Source: Agapanthus africanus (lineage: Eukaryota; Streptophyta; Magnoliopsida; Asparagales; Amaryllidaceae). From it: a stretch of DNA of 64,000 nucleotides. Shown here piece by piece: positions 11,084 to 22,000 of this stretch (the first letter of the stretch is position 1; every line of letters starts with the position of its first letter). The stretch spans positions 380,613,908 to 380,677,907 of the forward strand of contig JASDDO010000018.1 in assembly GCA_030015575.1 (NCBI GenBank), read 5' to 3'. Made by a program: the position numbers and the translations under genes. The notes under the pieces were generated by a model. That model had not been told where the DNA came from and made no database searches. It saw nothing but the letters and a program-made list of their open reading frames with translations.

Positions 11084-11744
11084 AACTAATATTAGCTCAC
11101 TAAACATTTTCTTCTTTTTATACATATTAATATATGTGTGTGTGTGAGAGAGATATATATATATATATATAAATATATGTATTATTTATGTATCATGGTT
11201 GATGATACATGGAATTATGATGTATGAGAATTACATATGATTAGTGGTGAGATGATAATGGTTTGATTTATGAATTTAAAAAAATAGGAAATGAGTCATA
11301 TTTTCTAAGATGGTTGTGGAAGCCTAAAGAAGCCATGACTCACCTCTTGTTATGTTTTTATTCATAGATATTTTTCCTACATCATCTCACACTTCACTTC
11401 ATGGTTCAGTCTCTCATCTAAGTCCATTCTCATCTTCTTCTTCCTTTCCTCTCTAGCTTTTTCTTGAGGTGTGAAAAAGAAAAGAAAAGAAAAAAATAAA
11501 GTGGGCAAAATTCCTACTTCATCAACCTACACTGATCTAGCCCATTAGTTTAGCTTGTTTGCTTCACTAATACTTTGATTAGTGAAGAGTGAACTTGAGT
11601 GAGAGAGATTTCAAGGTGGATCATCTTCCGCTTCGAAGACTACGAAGCAAGCTTGTTCTTTTCACCAAGTGGAGTCTAAGAAGAGTTCTAGGGACTACTA
11701 CTTGGAGCTTTAGAAGTGAAGGACCGGTCTACAAAGGTTATATT
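10446..11744 (+). repeat. A-family LTR fragment in the opposite orientation to 9093-10345
   Basis: Blocks such as CTCGATATGCGACATATC and CCGGACTGTACGG are reverse complements of the preceding LTR copy, so this stretch reads the other way. It includes a (TA)n run at about 11046-11080 and a mixed (GT)n(GA)n(TA)n run at about 11137-11171. It ends in GAAGTGAAGGACCGGTCTAC before another LTR starts at 11745. Confidence 0.65.
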
Positions 11745-12640
11745 TGTTAGTGATATGTATGCCCTAGAGGCCATTACTGTACATACGATATATATTGTAG
11801 TGGATGCTTGGACATATATATGGAGGACTTTCTTGCTCGACATGATAGTATGCTATCTGGTTGTTCTTTATCTTAACATGTACACTGATTGTCTCTATGT
11901 TACATGTTGATAAAGCCCTTAGGATGAGTACTTGACTACTAGGATTATGATGTAGATCATACTAGTGGGGACAGTGTAGTCGCTAAGTACATCCTTCAAA
12001 TGTTCCTGGTCGTAGGTATATCGAGACAGGGCATCGATATACCAGAGTAGACTAGCGTATAACCTCTCGACCCATGTAGATGGGCGATGGATGATCCTAT
12101 CTACTTGCCATGGTTGCAATTATTCACTTGATAATGATCAAGAGAGCTTTCTTCTTCTTCTTCCACACAAAAGCTTTCTAGCTTCAATGGAGTTGATGGA
12201 AAAAGTGTGAGAAAATCAATTCTAAAGTGAGCCCACTTCCTACTTCATCATCCTCTACTACTTGCCATATAGTATAGGGGTTCTCTTCATAAAGTTCTTG
12301 ACCTAGTGAAGAAATAGCTTGGGTTAGTGTCTCCTCGACGTAGATCATCTTCGGCCTCGAAGATATCGAAGTAAGCATGTTCGTTTCTTCATGGGAGCCT
12401 CTCTAGAGTCCGGAGTTCACGATCGCAGTGAAGGGACTACTACACGGAACTATTGAAGTGAAGGACCGGTCTACAAAGGTTGTATTCCTTGCTCACTTCT
12501 TATTGCAAAGTATTTGCATTTGATATTCCGTCGATTTCTAGTTAACGATTCAAGGTTAGGGTTAGCTAAAACGGCAAATTTTTGAATTTGGCATGGACGA
12601 TACCTCCCGAAACCTTGTTGCCGTCTTAGGTAACCCTGCA
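11745..12640 (+). repeat. A-family LTR, plus orientation, inserted or truncated
   Basis: It starts TGTTAGTGATATGTATGCCC, matching the reverse complement of the A1 LTR terminus (6840-6887: GGCCTCTAGGGCATA). Its 12130-12480 part repeats the 11400-11740 part, ending in the same GAAGTGAAGGACCGGTCTAC, so one LTR lies inside or beside another. The right end is not fixed. No coding capacity. Confidence 0.6.
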
Positions 12641-12649
12641 GTATTCTCT

Positions 12650-14750
12650 TTTCAATTAGTGTAGAACTTGTTTGCTTACACTAAAATCCTAATTCTCTAG
12701 TTCGATTCTATGTTAGTATGGCTTAGACATTTAGATTTTTTTAAATTGCATACTTGATATTTGTATAAACCTAGTAAAGTGCTATATAAGACATACTTTC
12801 AGCGCTCACATGAATGTCACGTGAACCGCTATGTCTTCATAAGCGCTCACTTGCTCTTCACGTGAGATTTTAAGTCTCAGCACTCACGTTTGTTCCACGT
12901 GAGGTCTGTCTTTAGGGCTTCTCTGTGCGCCCATGTGGTTTTCAAGTGAGACACATGTTTCATGTTTCTCTCGTAGGCGCTCACATGCCTTTCATGTGGG
13001 TCTTCGTTTTCTTTGTTTTATAGGGTTCTCATGTATTTTTCACATGATCCTTTCCATGTTCATGCAGAGAAACTCTGAAAATTTGAGTTAAACTCTAAAA
13101 AATCTGCAGATCTTGCAAGAACTAAGTTCTTTCTTTTTTGTGAGACTGAGTTCTTATTGGAATAAAACCCAATCATATTTTGAAGAAACTAAGTTCCTGG
13201 AATATCAATTCCGTCTTTTCTGTTCTGTTCTTCCATGTTCTCTTTTTTTGAAGGGGTAAAACACCATAGTTCTCTCATAAATCATTGAACTGAAGAGCGA
13301 TATCTTCCCGACAAGAATTAAATTCTCATCTTATGGGAGATTTATCTTATGGATCTTAAATCCCGAGAAAGAACTAAGTTCATTTGTAAGGGTTAAACCC
13401 TTGTATTATGTATGAAATAGGCGGAAAGGAGATATTCTTATCTCTGCTTTTACCTAGTGGTTGAACAAATGGATGATCTTCTTCGAAGGGAGAATTAAAT
13501 TCTCTATTTTTTGTGGAAGCTTGAGGAGGGGATCCGGCGGAAGCTTAAGGGGGTGTATTGTATCTCAAAGTTTATGGAAGGTTTTGTCTCTCTGAGACTT
13601 GAAGTTTATCGTCCTTTATATAGGAGAGGAAAACTAACAATTAGTTTCGAGAAAATCTCTTATTGAGAGATATCAATTGATCTTAAAGATCACCCGGGAA
13701 ATTTTGTCCACCGTTGGATCTTTGATCCAGTGGCTTTCTGTTTTAATAGAAAATATTTTTTGTTGGTTTTAACATGATTAGGGAAAATATTTTCCTAACA
13801 AAGAATCTTCTGGATTGATCGGTAATATTATAATCGTCGTTGGATTTTAAATCCAAAAGTTCTCATTTTTTAACAGAAAAGATGTTTCTATATTAGAAAG
13901 ATCAGGAAAAATATTTCCCAAATAAAATTTAATTCTATATAGAATTTAATTCTACTTGAAGCCGGCGCCTCAAATTAATGCGCTCACGTGGATATCGCAT
14001 GAGTATTGCCACATACATATATAGCAGTATCGTTTACGTGCTTTGCACATGAGCGCTCACGTATTTAACACGTGGAGCCTTTATAGGATTTAATTCTATC
14101 TGAAACGGGTGCTCACATGCTTTGCATGTAAGCACTCACGTTGATATCATGTAAGGGCTTCCTTTCATCTTTTCTTTTTCCTTCTTTTCTTTATAAGGGA
14201 ACATGAGACTCAAGTGGGGACTAGCCACATAAGATTGTGAACCCTAGTCAACATATCGTTGTGTTTGCATTGCTTTAACTACTTTTACTTTTCTGTATTT
14301 TTATTGATTATCGTATTAAGTTTCTTGTTTAAAACTTGTTTTAAATATTTTCCGTAGAAAGTCGATAATCACTTTAGAAATAGTATTTAAGTTCTTAAAT
14401 TTGCCAAAGCTTATTAAAATTACTTTATTCACCCTTCTCTAAGGTATTTTCAGTTTTGGGACCCCCGTAAACTCTGCAAGGCCCCCATTATGCCCGAGAC
14501 ACCTTCAAAATTATTTTCAAAACACAACACGCGTATATTGCATACTAAGTTCGCATGACCTGTATGACCCATTAATCGGATGTTCTCTCGTATCAAAGCG
14601 AGGGGTAACTAACGACAGTTTTGTCCGCGACTGCCAGAGATTGGAATCCACACAATCAATAAATCCCTGCCTATTTTAGACAGGTGAATCTGTACACGCA
14701 TGACATGCAAGCGCATCTTATCTCAATAGGATGACGAAAAACACTCTACA
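12650..14750 (+). repeat. Ty3/gypsy-type LTR (3' part well supported), palindrome-rich
   Basis: From about 14460 to 14750 the sequence matches the reverse complement of the gypsy LTR at 25800-27261: GACCCCCGTAAA, TTTTCAAAACAC, TTCGCATGACC, GCGAGGGGTAA, CACAATCAATAAA. It ends CTCTACA like that LTR's TG...CA end. Upstream it has two blocks of GCGCTCAC...CACGTGAG units (about 12800-13050 and 13975-14160) and a run of short palindromes (13085-13504). The 5' boundary is unclear. No primer binding site follows 14750, so it is a solo or truncated LTR. Confidence 0.6.
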
Positions 14751-15465
14751 CCTACACATCTCTACAACTTCTCTCTCACATCCCCTTTCTTGCTCTCACA
14801 CCATAAAAGAGGAGAAACATAGAATATCCTCACATAATTAATCTCTCAAGCCAACCCATCTTTTCTCTAAAAAGAAATATATACCAAAACCCTAATACCT
14901 ATTGGTAGCCCATACCAATAGATGACCCGATCCAAATGGACCATAAATGCATACAGATACATGACATAATCCCAACACATATCAGATATCAATATCGGGC
15001 ATATCAATATCAAGCATATCTGGAATAATATCGGATATAAAAATATGATAAATCTTAAATTATAATCTACCACATATGCATATAAAAATATCGTTTTCAG
15101 TTTAGTTTAGTTTTTTTATATTTGGTTTGATGTATATTGGCATTTGACGAGGTTTATAATAGATTTGGCGATTATCCAATACTTAAAAACCCAATTTATT
15201 AAATAAACAAAGTAGATAATTTATTTTAATTTAATAATAATTCGATATGATCTATATCGGACGATCTGATCCATATCGGTCGATATTGGGGCGATACATA
15301 TAAGTCGATATATCGGTTGATAATTCTGATATTTGAAATATCAACTGATATTGGACTCCAATAAAAATTACGATAATGATACGTATCAATACAATGACTT
15401 GTCGATAACAAGATATCGACTGATATATCCACCAATATTACTGGTTTGATTCAATAAAGGGCTGT
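14751..15465. other. AT-rich intergenic stretch with CGATAT-type degenerate repeats
   Basis: No gene is supported. About 14975-15070 and 15235-15445 are full of variants of ATATCGATAT and GATATTGGA on both strands, which create short spurious open frames. The rest has no recognisable feature. Confidence 0.5.
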
Positions 15466-15826
15466 TTGCTTGCAAGATTATGAAATTTGGATTCCAAAAT
15501 AGTACGGTTGAAAATTTATGGATTTGGTAATTTGTTATTTGGTTGGTATTAGATTCCTAGTATTGGATTTGTAGATCATTTTAATTCTCGTTTGGTTGGT
15601 GAAAAGAAAATGAGATTTGGATATGAGGATTTTAGAGAAAGATAGAAAGGGAAGATTATTAAATAAATAAAGTATCCAGACCTCATCTGAAAATATAGCG
15701 AATAGTCCCAAATCCTTGCAAATTCTCCAAATTTTTAAGGATTCAAAAATCCTTGCTTTGGAGTGGGCTTCCATAAGAAACAAAGAAATCCTACAACTCC
15801 AAATTTCACAACCAAACACAAAATTA
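15466..15826. repeat. possible MITE in the 5' flank of the acyltransferase gene
   Basis: The ends look like imperfect inverted repeats: GGGCTGTTTGCTTGC followed by GAAATTTGGA on the left, and the reverse complement of TCCAAATTTCACAACCAAAC on the right. This resembles plant MITEs with GGGCTGTTTGG-type ends. No clean target duplication was found. Confidence 0.3.
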
Positions 15827-15853
15827 TGGAGTTCGCTTAATTTTTGTTTGTTC

Positions 15854-15870
15854 CACGTGCATCCCACGTG
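15854..15870 (+). promoter_or_regulatory. paired G-boxes (CACGTG) upstream of the acyltransferase gene
   Basis: Two CACGTG palindromes at 15854-15859 and 15865-15870 lie 11 bp apart within a direct repeat of CCCACGTGCAT-like sequence. This is about 140 bp before the start codon, followed by an A-rich stretch. G-boxes bind plant bZIP and bHLH factors and mediate ABA or light responses. Function here is inferred from position and motif only. Confidence 0.5.
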
Positions 15871-15969
15871 CATAAAAAATCCAAAACAAAGCAGCATCGT
15901 AGTCACCGCCGCTTTTATAATCACCTCATCCCGCCTGGTTTTGGCCGGAGATCTGGAGCCGACTGTTCC

Positions 15970-15999
15970 GGTGCCGCCGCCGCCGCCGCCGCCGCAGCA
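15970..15999 (+). repeat. GCC trinucleotide repeat in the 5' leader
   Basis: A run of about eight GCC units followed by GCA/GCAG sits just before the ATG at 16006. It is in frame with the gene and would read poly-alanine, but there is no in-frame ATG upstream, so it is more likely 5' untranslated. Confidence 0.7.
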
Positions 16000-16005
16000 G
16001 CAGAA

Positions 16006-19000
16006 ATGGACTGCTGCCGTCAAATCAACCCCTTCCGTTTCTGCTCCGCCCTCAGATCCCTCGGCTACTTGATGATCGTGGTCATCCTTGCCCTCATCGC
16101 CGTTACCTACTACGCCGTCGCCGTCATCGTGTGGGGCCCTCGTATTTTCCACGGAGGCCTCGACGCCGCCCTCGCCATCGCCGTGCTCGTCGTGTTTCAT
16201 ATCCTGGTATATTTCAATACATTTGGGATTTTGAATTGATTTGAAATTAGGGTAGCGGAATTATTTGGTTTTCAAATGTGTTGAATTTTAGTGCTCTATG
16301 CGGTTTGATTCGACCTAGATCTGCCTTATTGTTTAAAAAAGTTTTGTTTTTGGGGAGCCTCTTTAAATATCTTGGAAATTTTTGAAGAATCACCTTTTAA
16401 TTAAAGCTCGGTGGTGAGCAATTTAATCTTTTTGCGTTAAATTTTAATGATTGCTTACAGTCTTGCATATTTTTGTTCATCTTAGATGTACATCATTATA
16501 TAAAAATGCCGAAGTTGAGCATTTCCCTTTTGATAAATGGTAGAACACTAGAACCTCGAATTGTTTGAGCAGCCTAATCTAACCGTTTGATACGGAAAAT
16601 TCATTGACGAAGCCATGGAGGAGATTTTTCCTTGAGCACTTGGAGCATGTATGTAACGATTTGAAAGAAGAAGTGGGTTATATACTTATGTCCTTAACTA
16701 GTTTCTAGATAAGAATGCTTTATTTTTAGAATCTTCACTGCGTACCATGCGGTGTACCTAAGGACTTAACTACATGAACTGGATATCTTGATATCCAAGT
16801 GTAGGATTTAACAGGAATATAACACCTTTTTTTTTGGTCAAAGGGGAGTAACACATTGGTTTGTTGTAATTGGTGTCAAAATACTCCAACATTTGCAGGT
16901 CGAGGTTTTCCATTGATTGAAAAAAGCATTTAACGCATGCTTTCAAACGCATGTAATCCAAAAAAAGGGATTTTGAAAGGTGATGGAACTCAGCACTTCA
17001 ACAAGGGATCAAATAATTAGAAGTAATCAAATGAGCCTACGTGAAGAAGATTGGATCCTAGGCACTTTCCATAAGCTGAGCTGAAGTCTTGACTTATTGC
17101 AACAATTATCATGAATCTACATCTACTATTTACTTCAGAATTTTTACATAGTGGTATCATGATATGAGCAATGGTATCCCGTAATCGACATCTATGTGCT
17201 GAGGGCTGAATGTTTATGGAGAGAAACCATAATGATAACGTGATTTCTCAAACCTGAAAAGGTTTCTGTCTTTTGACAGAGAGAGGAAACATATGAAGCG
17301 TTGAATACGCTGCGGTGAATTTTGAGTGAAAGCAAAGGGATGGATAGTAATAATAATAAATATAAAATGGGAAAAATGAGGGTTTTGTGCACCCCCTTTC
17401 CCCAAAACATAGCAAACCAGTCTTTTAGTTCTATTAACATGCGCCCATAGGTCATTAGCAAGGTACTCTTGGATATAGAGCTGAAGTTTCAGATATAAAA
17501 TAGCATTATGATATTTATTAGCAAAATTCTGTGCAAATCCTCAAAATAATGGTACCTCATCTTATCAGTTGATTTTGAAGTGTGTAGTTGAGCTTCATGT
17601 TCACTCATGACATCCTCATATTGCACATGTTTTCTTTTCTCTTTCGTTCTTTTTCCCTTCTTTTTTCCCCTATGGATCAGTTGATCCAACACAAATCTTT
17701 AAAGTTCTTTAAATATTCTTTCTCTACAGCTAGTTCTGGGATTGTGGAGTTATTTTATGGTAGTTTATCATGATCCTGGTACTGTTCCAGTAAATTGGAG
17801 GCCTATTTTTGACGAAGAGAGTTTGGAAAATGCCACTTCAATGACATCTGGTAATGATGCCCCTGAATCCAGGGCCTCACATGGGATCGACATGAGACCT
17901 AATGTCATCTATTGCAATCGTTGTCAAAAAATCAAACCTCCCCGCTGCCATCATTGTTCTATTTGGATATAGAGCTGAAGTTTCAGATATAAAATAGCAT
18001 TATGATATTTATTAGCAAAATTCTGTGCAAATCCTCAAAATAATGGTACCTCATCTTATCAGTTGATTTTGAAGTGTGTAGTTGAGCTTCATGTTCACTC
18101 ATGACATCCTCATATTGCACATGTTTTCTTTTCTCTTTCGTTCTTTTTCCCTTCTTTTTTCCCTTATGGATCAGTTGATCCAACACAAATCTTTAAAGTT
18201 CTTTAAATATTCTTTCTCTACAGCTAGTTCTGGCATTGTGGAGTTATTTTATGGTAGTTTATCATGATCCTGGTACTGTTCCAGTAAATTGGAGGCCTAT
18301 TTTTGACGAAGAGAGTTTGGAAAATGCCACTTCAATGACATCTGGTAATGATGCCCCTGAATCCAGGGCCTCACATGGGATCGACATGAGACCTAATGTC
18401 ATCTATTGCAATCGTTGTCAAAAAATCAAACCTCCCCGCTGCCATCATTGTTCTATTTGTAAGTCACTATTACTCGTCATTCATCTTTGTTTAACGAGTT
18501 AATTGTACAAACCCTCATGTAGTTTACCCCATGTAGCACTTTAACCCCCTCTTGGAATCTGATAATTTATTAGCCCAAATACCCCCTTGTAAATTGACCA
18601 AAACCCTAAAAAATGATCACATTCTTCTCTAAACATTAACAACATCGTGGAGGTAATCGAGTCAAATTAGACAATCATTTCAGTTGTTTAGAGTTGAATC
18701 TGATTGTTTTTAAAGGTTTTGGTGATGAGTAGAGGGGATGCTTGCGCCATAAATCCGCTATAAATCACTTGACGGGGTATAAGTACTATTCATTGGGTTT
18801 TTTTGGGGCAATTAAACCCTATCTTAGTTTAGTTTGGAAAAGTAATTGTCTTTTCCATATAAATATCATACAATAAACAAAAGCGTCGTTATAAGTTACG
18901 GGCCATTGTCAAAACTATTGATTAATTTTATGAAACAACTTAAAGTTTAGTTTGCAGTAAAAAAATAAGACGAGAAAAGATTGGTAGTCATATTTAGTGA

Positions 19001-22000
19001 TTAAAAAGCGGCCAAAAAATGCGGTGCGGCCAAATGGTCCAAGCGCGTGCATAGCCGGCCGCCCAGACCACATTGACAACAATTTTGTCACATTTTGCAT
19101 TCCATTTCTTATTTCTTTTAGCTTATTTGTTAAACATTGATTCTAATTGGGGTTTTAACTATTTTCGTTTTTCTCCACTTGTAGATGTCTATATAAACAT
19201 TCTCAAAAGCGTAAACAAACAACTAAATACAAGCTAAGTAGTTGAAGTTGAAGTTGAAGCAAATTCTGTTTCATCCTAAATATTATTTATGATGTATCGG
19301 TCATATAATGTAACCAGTATTTAACGGAAATGATTAATGCTATATTTTCAGTGTATATTTGTGTAGCATTTATAACAAATACGTTGTTTGGTCTACTCTT
19401 TAACCATTATAGTAGACTATTATTAGCACATTAGCACCATCTTTTACACAAAATTCTCAATATGCTCAAGTTCTACTACTATGCATAAACAAATTTAAAA
19501 GAATCAAGTATGAAGCATTTTGTTTATAATACAATCCAAACAAAACTTCTTATTATACAAGTTTAATTGCAAACTAAATCAATATTCGTAAATGCTAGTG
19601 CATAATAAATAAGATTCAAGTATTCAATCAAGTCATTCATAAATAACATAACATTGGTTCATCACTATAAAGTCAACCAACGACTAAAATATAAAGTTAT
19701 ACATAACATAATAGCAAACTCAAACATAGAGTTAAATAAAAGACATGTTTTTATGGTCGAAAGGGAAGAGAAGGATTTGGGATCGAGATCGGTGGTAGTG
19801 ACTACAAAGAAAGTAGAGTGTTTTAGGGAATGAAATGGATAGCCTGGGATTAGCCCCATCCTCATCTTTATATAGGTATAGCATTTTTTATAGTTGCATC
19901 CCTAACCTTGTAACTAATTACATAAAGACGAGTATTCTAGAAGACTCTAGAAATAGGGATGTAAACGGATCCGGATAGTCCGATTCGGATCCGTTTTCGA
20001 ATTCGACAATTTGTGGATATGGATTCTAGAAATCCATATTCGAACGGATTTTGTTAGTATTTGGATTCGAATCCGGATCCGACTTGGATGCAAATTTTCT
20101 ATTCGAATTTGGATCCGAATATCCGAACTAATGGTACCCACTAACCAATTACTAATCATTATTAGTTATAGCTAGACTATGGATAGCCTGTGGACTTGTT
20201 ACATGGAAAACCCAAATTTAAAACTATTGAGACTTATGGACTTGATGCAAGTGTTTGAATAAAAAAATCGGTTAACATATTTAAATATTTTATTAGTTGT
20301 CGTTATAAATCATGACTTTTTATATTTATTCAAATTGTATTTGTATCCGATTTTAGCGAATATTTTTTTACAATATCTGATCGGTATCCGAATTCGATTT
20401 TAGCGGATATGGATAGTAAATTATTGTTACCGACAACTATCCGTATCCGCATTCGTATCCGTAAATAGGTGCCGGATACGGATATGGTAATATCTATATC
20501 CGATCCGTATCCGATCCATTTACATCCCTATTTAGAAGCCCGTATACAAGTATATATTCTAACACTCTTTCTTAAGCTGGAGTATACATATCATACATGC
20601 CCGACTTGGACAAATAAAATTCACTCTCCTCTTTCCTAAATACTTCGTGAACAAATCTATTAACTGATGAGCAGACTTCACATAATAACTGTCGATGGTC
20701 CCATCTTCTAGCTTTTCTCGCTGGCAATCAATCTCGATATGCTTTGTACACTCGTAGAATATTGGATTCAAAGCGATATAAATTGCGGTTTTGTTACCAT
20801 AGTAAAGTTGCATAGAAGAAGTGGGTCTAAAGCCAAGATGTCCAAGCAGAAAGCTAATCCATATAAGCTCACTGATGGTGTTTGCTATTGTCCGATACTC
20901 TGATTTGCACTGGGATAAGACATTATACTACGATTCTTATTTTTCCAGTAGACCGGGTTACCTCTTACAAATACACAGTATCTTGTGGTCGAATGGGGAC
21001 TTAACCCAATTCGCATCCGTCAATTCTGCTACCTGAGAGTGTCCATGATCTAAATACAATAAACCTTTTTCTGGAGCAATTTTCAACTATAGAAGTATCC
21101 GAATCGCCGCATCCCAATAGGCAACTCAAGAATTTGCCATGAGCTGGCTCACGACATTGACAGGATACGCAATGTCAGGTGACGGTAAGATAATTGAATT
21201 TACCAACCAATCATCGGTATCTTTCAGGATCTTCCAACCGATCACCCTATCCCGTAAACAGCTTAGTATTGAGAACCATTGGAGCCTCTTTAGGTCTGCA
21301 TCCTAACATCCCAGCTTCAGTCAACATGTCCAGCATATATTTTCTCAATGAGATGTAGATGACAGCCTTGGATCGAGCAATCTCGATACCCAAAAAGTAT
21401 TTGAGACTCCTAAGGTCCTTGGTTTGAATTTTCTCTTGAAGGTGGTGCTTAAATTGAGCAATACCGGCCTCATCGTCACCGATAATCATTGTCATCGACA
21501 TATACCACCAGAAGAATACACATACCATTAGTGTTATGGTAAAACACAGAGTGGTCATGAGCACACCGTCAATGTCAAATGAAGTAACCATCTCAGTAAA
21601 TTTCCTAAACCACGCCCGTGGAGACTGTTTCAAGCCGTACAGTTACTTCTGTAATCAACACACTAGGCTATACTTCCCATGAGAAACAAAACCAGGTGGT
21701 TGTTTCATATAGACTTCTTCTGGCAACAAGCCATGAAGAAACGTATTCTTCACATCAAGCTGATACAATGACCAATGGTGTGTAGCTATAAGGGACATAA
21801 GTAGGCGAATTGAAGTCATTTTAGCCACAGGAGAAAAGTTCTTTTCGTAATCAATCTCATAAGTCTGTGAGTAACTGTTAATAACCAGTTGTGCCTTCAA
21901 GTGGTAAAGAGTCCCATCAGGATTAAATTTCACAGTGTATACCCAGCGACAACACACTGCCTTCTTTCCAATCAGAAGAGGCAGTAAATTCCATGTCTGA

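Noticed and set aside
15844..16005. N-terminal extension of the acyltransferase with a poly-alanine tract
   Set aside because: The frame is open but has no ATG before 16006; the N-terminus from 16006 fits family members.
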